Below, in pieces: positions 1 through 8,700 of a stretch of DNA of 16,156 bases. The position numbers and the translations under genes are program-made. Each line of letters starts with the position of its first letter. Position 1 is the first letter of the stretch. This DNA comes from a bacterium (GTDB lineage: Bacteria > UBP14 > UBA6098 > B30-G16). The stretch lies in the NCBI GenBank assembly GCA_027007865.1, contig JALTEE010000483.1, positions 1-16,156 of the forward strand, read 5' to 3'. Under the pieces are notes generated by a model, which saw only the letters and a program-made list of their open reading frames with translations, was not told the DNA's origin and searched no databases.

Positions 1-177
1 TTTCATCACTCGTGATGTAGTTCTATTATAATTATTTCTTTTTGCCTTAAAACCTATAGCAAAAGGTGGGTCGGTAATAACAAGGTCAACAGTAGCATCG
101 GGGAGCATTTTCATCCCTTCTATACAGTTCATATTGTATATATTTCCTATTTCTATTTTAGCAGGTTTTTCCGTCAT
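1..177 (-). CDS. DNA methyltransferase (N6-adenine/N4-cytosine type), N-terminal fragment
   Basis: Only the first 59 codons are visible; the gene continues beyond the left edge. The reading frame starts at an ATG (177-175) preceded by GGAG about 10 nt upstream, and an in-frame TAA lies just upstream, so this is the first possible ATG. The peptide contains the segment DLVITDPPF (residues 31-39), which is catalytic motif IV (DPPF) of amino-methyltransferases of the N6_N4_Mtase family, followed by a basic, Asn-rich stretch NNYNR typical of this family. These enzymes transfer a methyl group from S-adenosylmethionine to adenine N6 or cytosine N4. Having motif IV this early implies the SAM-binding FxGxG motif lies in the missing C-terminal part. 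The gene starts 27 bp after the guaA stop, so it is probably co-transcribed with it. Base composition is AT-rich compared with guaA. Whether it is an orphan or part of a restriction-modification pair cannot be decided here. Confidence 0.85.
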   Translation of the reverse strand, partial: MTEKPAKIEIGNIYNMNCIEGMKMLPDATVDLVITDPPFAIGFKAKRNNYNRTTSRVMK

Positions 178-204
178 AAAATTTTACTCCGTTAAAAATC
201 GGAT

Positions 205-1740
205 TTATTCCCATTCTATTGTTCCCGGCGGCTTGCTCGTGATGTCATATACAACTCGGTTCACACCTTTTACGGAATTTACAATTTTCGATGATATTTT
301 TGCAAGCAATTCTCCCGGTAATTTCGACCAGTCGGCAGTCATTCCATCGGTGGAATTCACGGAGCGCAGCGCTATGACATTTTCATAAGTTCGCTCGTCC
401 CCCATCACACCGACGCTGCGAACCGACAGCAGCACCGCAAATGCCTGCCAAACCTTATCATACCAACCACTGTTTTTTAATTCCTCTATAAATATTGCAT
501 CCGCTTCTCGAAGCATTTTAAGGCGCATTTTCGTAACATTGCCTAATATTCGCACGGCAAGACCGGGTCCAGGAAAAGGATGTCTCCACAACATTTCGCG
601 CGGAATATCGAGTTCACCGCCTATTTTTCGGACTTCGTCCTTAAAAAGTTCGCGCAGTGGCTCTATCAATGAAAAGCCGAGAATTTCGGGCAGCCCGCCG
701 ACATTGTGATGCGTTTTAATCGTGGCGGATGGTCCTTTGAATGATACGGATTCGATTACATCGGGGTAAAGTGTTCCCTGGGCGAGCCATCGCGCATTTT
801 GAATGGACGCCGCTTCGCTGCGAAAAACTTCTATGAATGTGTGTCCTATAATTTTTCGCTTTTTCTCCGGCTCCGATACACCGTGTAGGGCTTTTATGAA
901 AATTTCCGACGCATCCACAAAATTAAGTTTATGCCTGAATAATTTTTCAAATCTGCGGCGGACTTCCCCCGCTTCGTTCTTGCGAAGTAATCCGTTATCG
1001 ACGAAAATAGGAACGAGTCTATCGCCAACCGCACTATACAACATCGCTGCAACAACTGTGGAATCTACTCCGCCTGAATATGCGAGGACGACTTTTTCAT
1101 CGTCCGCAATGAGTGAGGAAATTTCTGAAATCTTTTGCTGTGCATATTCGCCAAGATTCCATTGTTCTGTGCATCCGCAAATATTGCGGACAAAATTTTC
1201 CAAAATTTTTATTCCGTTTTCGGTATGATGCACTTCCGGATGAAACTGCGTAGCATATATTTTTTCTTCGGGATTTGCAATTGCGGCGATTGGCAGCGAT
1301 TCGGTGTGAGCGATTGCCGAAAAGCTTTTTGGTAAAACCTCAATGTTATCGCCGTGGCTCATCCAAACTTTTCCGCCGCCGATGCCATCGAATATGCCTG
1401 TATTTCTGTCGATGATTAAATTCGCTGGACCATACTCTCTACGCTTTGTAATGGCGAGCTCCCCGCCAAACTTCTTCGCAATCAATTGCATTCCATAACA
1501 TATCCCGAGAATCGGGATACCGAGTGAGAATATTTTATTATCAACATCGGGCGCACTCGGGGACAGAACCGATGCGGGTCCGCCGGAAAGTATAATTCCT
1601 TTGAGTGAATCATCGGCAAACCGAGACGGGTTCGCTGTGCACGGAAGCAGCTCCGAATAAACGCCTATTTCGCGAATTCTGCGGGCGATAAGTTGCGAGT
1701 ATTGTGACCCAAAATCGAGTATCGTTATTTTCTCTTTCAA
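205..1740 (-). CDS. guaA: GMP synthase (glutamine-hydrolysing)
   Basis: Converts XMP to GMP using ATP and glutamine in the cytoplasm, the last step of guanine nucleotide synthesis. The 511-residue product has the full two-part layout. The class I glutamine amidotransferase comes first, with the nucleophile Cys81 in GICYGMQ and the His167/Glu169 pair in QFHPEV. The ATP pyrophosphatase domain follows, with the P-loop SGGVDST at 222-228. The C-terminal dimerisation domain contains [11 protein letters not shown] and ends in PPGTIEWE, the usual terminus. Length is normal for the family. The start is TTG: the first residues [15 protein letters not shown] align with where GuaA proteins begin, there is no nearby ATG, and AGGAGGTG lies directly upstream. 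It follows nadK after a 106 bp gap and precedes the methyltransferase by 27 bp. No purine riboswitch is evident upstream. Confidence 0.98.
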   Translation of the reverse strand: MKEKITILDFGSQYSQLIARRIREIGVYSELLPCTANPSRFADDSLKGIILSGGPASVLSPSAPDVDNKIFSLGIPILGICYGMQLIAKKFGGELAITKRREYGPANLIIDRNTGIFDGIGGGKVWMSHGDNIEVLPKSFSAIAHTESLPIAAIANPEEKIYATQFHPEVHHTENGIKILENFVRNICGCTEQWNLGEYAQQKISEISSLIADDEKVVLAYSGGVDSTVVAAMLYSAVGDRLVPIFVDNGLLRKNEAGEVRRRFEKLFRHKLNFVDASEIFIKALHGVSEPEKKRKIIGHTFIEVFRSEAASIQNARWLAQGTLYPDVIESVSFKGPSATIKTHHNVGGLPEILGFSLIEPLRELFKDEVRKIGGELDIPREMLWRHPFPGPGLAVRILGNVTKMRLKMLREADAIFIEELKNSGWYDKVWQAFAVLLSVRSVGVMGDERTYENVIALRSVNSTDGMTADWSKLPGELLAKISSKIVNSVKGVNRVVYDITSKPPGTIEWE

Positions 1741-1742
1741 GG

Positions 1743-1750
1743 CACCTCCT
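1743..1750 (-). promoter_or_regulatory. Ribosome binding site that fixes the TTG start of guaA
   Basis: On the minus strand this reads AGGAGGTG, a perfect match to the anti-Shine-Dalgarno sequence, ending 2 nt before the TTG codon (4 nt if only AGGAGG is counted). The spacing is short, but no other start codon fits the conserved N-terminus of GuaA. A TTG start with a strong site and tight spacing may temper translation; that is inference. Confidence 0.75.
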
Positions 1751-1799
1751 AAAAAATATAAAATGCTATTTAATTACAATAATTCGAGCGAAACAATAA

Positions 1800-1846
1800 G
1801 CGATACTCGCAAGCGCCAAAGAGATAATGGTCAGGCAGAGCGCTTG
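1800..1846 (-). other. Inverted repeats between nadK and guaA
   Basis: Directly after the nadK stop lies a 7-bp inverted repeat, CAAGCGC (1810-1816) with GCGCTTG (1840-1846), enclosing 23 nt. It abuts a second short palindrome, GCGA-TAC-TCGC (1800-1810). No T-run follows either on the minus strand, so this is not a convincing intrinsic terminator. It may be a weak transcript-end structure, an attenuator or a 5' leader element of guaA. The rest of the 106 bp gap is AT-rich and shows nothing else I can support. Confidence 0.3.
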
Positions 1847-2731
1847 TCAAGTTGAATGGCTTGCCGATGGTGGCGGACCCCAGCCGAGTTTCGTTCTCAA
1901 AACATCATAGAACGAGCGTCTATGGTATTTTGCAAATCGTGCGCTATATGGGGATTTTTTTATTATCACAACGCCTTCCTGCAATAGCTCGAGCGTGGTT
2001 TGCCCGTCCACTGTGAGATGCGGTAATTTTTCTGGGTCGCTGCTATCATAGTGAATTTCTACCACATCGTTTGATGATACAATCAATGGTCGAATTGCGA
2101 GCGTATATGGCGCAAGCGCTGTGATGATAAAAGCGTTCATCTGTGGCGAAAGTATCGCTCCGCCAACAGCCATAGAATATGCGGTCGATCCTGTCGGCGT
2201 CGCCGTGATGATGCCATCCGCCCAGATGTGACTTACGAGACACCCAGAAACATATACAGTAAGGTGAATTATTCTCGGCGAACCGCCTTTTTCGATTGTA
2301 ACTTCGTTGAGTCCGAGCAATGTTTCATCTAAAATCTCATTTGCTTCTGCTTGAAGCATCATTCGTTCTTCGACCCAGTATTCTCCCGATAGTATCGCAG
2401 GAAGCGCAGTTCCGAGTTCTTCGGGTGATAGGTCGGTTAAGAAGCCGAGTCGTCCCATATTCACGCCGAGTATTGGAACTTCGTATTGTGCGAGGTTTCG
2501 CGCAGCCGCAAGCATCGTGCCATCTCCGCCGAGGGTGATGATTATATCTGCATTGCCGAGTTCCGCTGCCGAAACGCCTTCGCCGAAACCAGCAGATTGC
2601 GAAATATCCTTCGCCCAGAGAACATCAACACTGTGCAAAATGCTTTTTAGCCTATGCGCAGCGGATACAACAGATGATTTTCGCGGGTCGGCAAAAACGC
2701 CGACGACATTTATTGCACTGCTACGCGCCAT
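1847..2731 (-). CDS. nadK: NAD kinase
   Basis: Phosphorylates NAD to NADP with ATP or polyphosphate in the cytoplasm. Using the ATG at 2731 the product has 294 residues, normal for the family. The diagnostic motifs are present: GGDGT at about 68-72, the NE motif (LNEVTI, about 141-146), the glycine-rich TPTGSTAYSMAVGG at about 178-191 and a VDGQ loop at about 241-244. The frame stays open 20 codons further upstream to a TTG at 2791, which would overlap the preceding giant gene by 11 bp. The ATG is preferred because GGAGG sits 8 nt before it and because the conserved protein begins with the following INVVGVFADPRK. With the ATG, nadK starts 49 bp after the giant gene's stop, consistent with read-through transcription. 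The protein ends in a short polar tail with no motif. Confidence 0.95.
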   Translation of the reverse strand: MARSSAINVVGVFADPRKSSVVSAAHRLKSILHSVDVLWAKDISQSAGFGEGVSAAELGNADIIITLGGDGTMLAAARNLAQYEVPILGVNMGRLGFLTDLSPEELGTALPAILSGEYWVEERMMLQAEANEILDETLLGLNEVTIEKGGSPRIIHLTVYVSGCLVSHIWADGIITATPTGSTAYSMAVGGAILSPQMNAFIITALAPYTLAIRPLIVSSNDVVEIHYDSSDPEKLPHLTVDGQTTLELLQEGVVIIKKSPYSARFAKYHRRSFYDVLRTKLGWGPPPSASHST

Positions 2732-2739
2732 TAAAATCG

Positions 2740-2744
2740 CCTCC
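2740..2744 (-). promoter_or_regulatory. Ribosome binding site that fixes the ATG start of nadK
   Basis: Reads GGAGG on the minus strand, 8 nt upstream of the ATG at 2731-2729. It lies inside the frame that would be coding if the upstream TTG at 2791 were used, which argues against that longer start. Confidence 0.85.
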
Positions 2745-2780
2745 AATCTCGATTCGTCGAATTTCTCAAACCACTGTTTT

Positions 2781-5700
2781 TTATCTCGCAATTGCCACAG
2801 TTCCGTTGCATACTACATCGCCGTTCACCGTAATCACATATATATAAACGCCCTGCGGGAGCAATTTCCCATTGGAATCCGTTCCGTCCCATACATTAGT
2901 GCCGCCGCTACCGCCAAAAGTAGAGTGTGTTATCTTCTTCCGATACACTTCTCGCGATTGAACATCATATATCACGATTTCCGCATCTTCAGAGAACATA
3001 TTCGGATACTTGAACACGACTCTGTCGTTGTGTCCATCGTTGTTTGGTGTAATCGGCTTCGGACTCGCATCACATTTCACCTCGGGTTCTATGGTGAAAA
3101 ACCATAATGTATCTGCAAAATTGCCACCACAGTAAGTTATTGCATCGTAAGCGGATACCGTAACCCAAATCGTATCCTCATCGGAAAATGTTATGCCATA
3201 GTTCTCGGGAATATATCGCAGTTCGTAGCCATTTGAAATTCTATTCCACACGAATTGATTTTGCGGGATTACATTTCCAGCAATCGAAATCGTAACACTC
3301 GCAGAATCCACGCCAGCAGGAACATCGGTAATTTGAACGACAACATCCTGCTGATTATCGATTACCATTGAACTATCTGGCGGAGTATCAAGAACAAGCA
3401 CCGGCGGCGAATAGTCCACATCGAAAACATAGGACATCGGCGAAATATTGTTGCCGAGCATATCCGCGGCAGAAATCACCGATATCGAAACTTCTTCACC
3501 ATCGCTGAACTGCGGCGAAGGAATGAAATATAGCGTATCTCCGCTGTAGTAAAGTTCCGGGTCGGATGTTGTGAAAGTATCACCGTTGACTACGATTGTG
3601 ATTGTGCTTTCATCGACACCATCGCCATCGTGAATGTAAATCATCACGGTTTCAGGGTGGCAACTGGTGGTGGAAGAATCTGTCGGCTCGATTGGGAACA
3701 CGATTGGCGCATCCGCTGCGATAATGAAATTCCAGCAGGAATCGAGCGTATTCGGTCCACAGAAATTGCTGTCCGCTAAATCGGGGGCGGAAAGACAGAC
3801 ATCTATTGTGTCGCCGCCCGTGAATGAAATTCCGCACAGCGCCGGGTCGAAAATGAGCGAATCGCCATCGTCGAAATATGTCAGGCAAGTACTGTCGATT
3901 GTGTAAATCGTCCCATCCACTGTCAGCACGAGAGATGCCGAATCGACGCCGCTCGTGGCATCCGACAGCAATAATCGAACTATCGGCTGCGCATCGGAAA
4001 CGGTTTCCCAGGGTAGAGGTGATAGAATCGTGATGTTCGGCGGAGACAGGTCGATTGTGAAAAATATGCAGCCCATATCATCGTTAAAATTTCCGAGCGA
4101 ATCGGCGACAGAATCTATGCAAGCGAGTATTTCTGCACCATCGGGGAAATTGGTAGCGGGAACGAATGCCACATTATCGCCCGAAATATGCACTTCACCA
4201 TCGCCGTAAGCATATCTCGCAGGCGTTCCATCGATTGTGATTGTCAGAACAAGCGTTGAAAAATCCACGCCGTCGCTGTCGGTGATACTCCATATTATCG
4301 AATCGGGGTCACAGGCAACAAATACGCTGTCCGCAGGTCGCAGAATCGCGACATCGGGTCCGCCCGATGCGATGATGAAATTCCAGCAGGTATCGGAAAT
4401 GTTCGGTCCGCAGGTGTCCGGCGAATCCACAGCGGAAATGCAGACATCTATCGTATCGCCACCGCTCCAATCGGAAAATGCGATTGCCGGGTCGAGACAG
4501 ACTTGTCCCGTAATCAAATCCACAGATATAGCAGGGTCGAGAGTATCGAAATCGGTGCCCTCGACAGTGATTACAATATTCGACCAATCGATTCCGCTGC
4601 CATCGTCGGATATATTAGCACAAATCGACGGATAAAGCTCGCCGACTGTTGTTCCAGGCGCAGGCGTGAGGTTTGTTATCACAGGTGGAACGAGGTCGAA
4701 GAAGAATGTTATGTCGTCGGAACCGCCGAGTGGATTGAATATCGAGTCGCTGGCGGAAATAACTTCGATTTCGACAGTCATTCCATCGTAAATCGTTGTC
4801 GGTGTCCAAATTAAGTCGAGCGAATCGGCAAATTCACTATACGAAATTTCCGATGAATCGATTGTCAATATAGTCGGTGCACCGTCAATCGTAACCTGAA
4901 CCGCTGTCGATTCGGGAATAACTCCATCGATATCGAAAATAGTTATCGCAACGGAATATGTCGAACACGCTACAAATGCGCTGTCCTCGGGATTTCGAAT
5001 GAATGCGTAAGGTCCGCCGCCGGTGATTGTGAATGTGCAGCAGGTATCGGTAGTATTGGGCGAGCAAACATCGTCGGCACAATCTTCCAGATGCCAGCAG
5101 ACTTCATAGGATGTCCCGCCGACAAAAGTAAGCGAAGTATCGATTGCAAATGTATCTCCCGATGTCGCAATAGGACACGGCGTTCCATCGATTTCGAGCG
5201 AAGCGGAAACTATTCCGCATCCTTCATCTGTGGCGATGATGTAAATATCGGGAGTCGGCGTATAGACCGTTTCTCCGCAGGCGGGAACCGTTTCGGAAAT
5301 TTCCGGCGCCGTTCGGTCGAGGTTGAATGTCCATTCGTCCACTATCAAATTACCCAATAAATCTGACACTGTAATTTGCGCAGTAATTGTTCCTGTTTCG
5401 GGCAGTGGCGGCGACGGATGCCAGACAAGCATTCCCGTTCCCGAATCGTATAACAATTCGGGGTCGCCGAATGATGCGCTGGCAGAATAACTTCCTCCGT
5501 CCGTAGCGAAAATCGAGATACCCGCAGGGTCTATGCCCGGTGCGGAATCTGCCAAAAAGATAATTATGCTGTCATAATCGCAAGACCACCAAAGCGATTC
5601 CTGAATTGCAATCACAGAATCCGTCGGCGGTTCGCAGTCTGTCGAGAAATGCCAGACTACATCGAGTGCGTTATCCGCGCAGAAATTGGTGCTGTCGGTG

Positions 5701-8700
5701 GCGAGAAGATGAACTGTCATCGTATCGCAGCCGCTCATCGGCAAGCACATAGAATCTATCGAGACCAGCCAGTATGTGTCCACAGGAGCAATTGTTAAAC
5801 AACTATCTCCACTGGAAAAATGATACGAGCCGACAGAGACATCGAGCGAAGCGGTGTCCAATCCAGAAATATCGTCATCTATGTAAAAACTGAATTGTAG
5901 ATGCGGAGAAGAGATTATCGAGCCGTCGCTGGGATAATTGTTCCATATATACGGAGCAGATAAATCGACGGTGAAACTTTCCGAAATCGTGCTGGACAGC
6001 GGATTTCCACCTGTATCATCCGCAGAAAGAAGAATAACATTAACCGTAGTGCCATCCGTCCACATCGGAGAAGGAACAAAAATAAGATACGGAGCGGAAT
6101 AATACAGTTCCCAATCGCTCGTGTCATAAGTTACGCCGTTCACCTGCAATTGAATTGTCGCTTCGTCGATACCGTCGGGGTCTGTCAAATTGATTAGTAT
6201 CGATTCCGGGTCGCACGATGTAAATCCTCCCGTTGGACTTACAAACGATGCCACAGGACCGGCGCAATCGTGTGCATCGACGAAAACCGTGTCCGTAGCG
6301 ATACAGTCGAGGCCGTCCGTTACGATAACATAATAAGTAGTCGGCGATGTCGGCGTAACGGAAGGATGTTCGTCTGTGGAAAATGGCGTTCCAGCACCGA
6401 CTTCGTACCATTCGTATGTTATCGGTGCGGTTCCCGCTGTCGCTACCGAACTCCCGCCGAGAAGCAGAACTGTTCCGGTGCAAATCGATGTGTCCGCTCC
6501 CGCATCGGCAGCAAGCGAACATTCTCGCGTAACAACAAATGTCCAGCAGGTATCGAGTTCGTTCGGTCCGCAGTAATCCGGCGAATCCCAAGCATTAATA
6601 CATATTTGCACATCCTCGTCCGGAGGATATATTATTCCCGCACAAGCGGCATCGAATACGAATGTCGTGCCGTCCCAAGTTACACAAGTGGAATCGGGAG
6701 CGAGAAATATCGTGTCGTCGATTACAACGAAAAGCGATTCCAATCCGCTCATATCGTCGAATATATCGAAAGAGAAAGATGGTTCGAGTGTTAGCACAGT
6801 ATCGCTATCTGCGGGTATAGTCGTCGTGATGTATGGTGGCGAGAAATCGGTGAAGAAACAATATCGCAGAGTATCGTCCATTTCTCCGCCGAAGACATCG
6901 ATAGCCCACAACGAAACGCAAACCGTGTCATTATCCGACCAAAAAGCGCCGCCGGGGTCGAAAGTCAGAACTTCCGCAACGCCATCGTAATCGACTTCCG
7001 AAGAATCGACTGTATATGGTGTTCCATCGATTATAAGCGAAATCGTAGTTGCATCGACGGCGTTGACTGTGCCTTCGAGATGAATCGTCAATACCTGGTC
7101 ATCGCAAGCGGTATATTCATCGCCATTCGGCTCGATTGGATACGCTACGACATTTCCAACGGTTACGATAAAATTCCAGCAAATCGAATCGGAATTTGGC
7201 GGACAGTATGGATAATCGATTGCATCGTATAGCGAATCGAGGCAGACGGTAACGGTTCCGCCTGCGGTGAAAGAGAAGCCTGACAGCATAAGTGTCGGGT
7301 CGCTCCAATCATAAGTGAAACCCGAAACGGGCGTGCCATTCAGATATACCGAGATATAATCGAACGAATTTGTATCGACGCCAGCGGGAGAATCTGTAAT
7401 GTCGATTGTTATATCGGGTGCGGGGTCTGTTATCGTCGAGCCGGGCGTGGGAGATGTCATATCCGCCATTGGCGCTTCGATATCGACGATGACGCTGCAA
7501 GAATCCTGTTCGCCGTTGCAACCATTGGCATTCTCATAATTCACAAGCGTCACAGAAACCGTATCTCCATTGGAAAATGGCGACGGTGGAGTTATAGTCA
7601 GTGTCGAATCGGAATATGTCATCACACCGGACGCCCAATCATAAGGCGTTCCGTTTATTTCAACAACGAATGCGGTTTCATCGATAGGCACACCGAGGTC
7701 GTTCACGATAAAATAGAATTCTGGCGGATTGCACGAAATTATTCCGCCGCACGAATCCGGAACAACACAATAAGCATAGGGACTCGATGAAATATCAACG
7801 AATACGGAATCCATTCCCGAACAGCCCGCGTTATCCGAAACGGTGAGATAATACCATCTCGGTGCGGATGGCGAAGCAAACGGATTTGGCAGAGACGGAT
7901 TGGACAATCCCGATGTGGGCGACCAGGAATATGTGTATGGCGTAATTCCCCCGAATGCAGCGGGAGTTCCGCCGATTTGAACAGAATCGCCGGAACAAGC
8001 GACAAATGACGAACCCGCTTCCACTGTCAAATTTGAAACATTGATAATTATCCCCGCAAAATCCATACAGCCGTTTTCATCGGTAATGTAAAATGTATAT
8101 CCGATATCGTGGTCGGGATAGACAAATGGGTCTGTGGAATGAACATCCGAAATCGCTTCGTCGGGAAGCCATTGGTATGTCGGCGTTCCGACCGCTCCCG
8201 TATATGCTGCGTGAAGTTGAATACTATCTCCCGCACAAATTACGGTGTCATCGGCGGTTACGGTCAATTCTATATTACTCGGGTGTGGAATATAAACAGA
8301 ATAAGTATCGGTGAATGTGCTGTCGAATCCGAAGCAGTTGCTGAAATCTATCGTGATTGTATAATTTTGCGTTGTTCCCCATACCGACGGGTCGAATTGG
8401 ACGCCCCAGTCGATGTTGTATGAACCGCCGTATCCAGCCATCGTGCCGACGCTGTCGGGATTTTCGGTAGAAACGATGTTGAATCCGGGACAGTCGAGCG
8501 TCGCTTCGACATCGCAAATCGAATCTGTTCCGCCATTTATCAACATAAATGTGAAGTGAACAGTGTCGGGGTCCATCGTGCCGTCACAATCGTATGAAAA
8601 TGTCGGCGGGTCGTGAATCAGTGTCACCGATGTCGTATCGAAATTGCCGATGCCAAAATAGGTAACAAAATTAGCGCTGTCTCCCGGCGAAATAGGCCTG

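Noticed and set aside
1741..1846. Purine riboswitch in front of guaA
   Set aside because: The 106-bp gap is too short and shows none of the conserved three-way-junction loop sequences; only short inverted repeats are present.
2517..3107. Plus-strand open frame of 196 codons spanning the nadK 5' region and the end of the giant gene
   Set aside because: It is antisense to two well-supported genes, has no ribosome binding site I can see and its product shows no domain; open frames opposite such genes are expected from codon bias.
6270..6794. Plus-strand open frame of 174 codons inside the giant gene
   Set aside because: Arg/Cys/Ser-rich nonsense-like composition, antisense to the repeat modules; similar shadows recur opposite other repeat copies.
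3092..7784. CRISPR-like or DNA-level tandem repeat array
   Set aside because: The periodicity is at protein level with divergent DNA, about 640-bp units and continuous coding; no short identical repeats with unique spacers.
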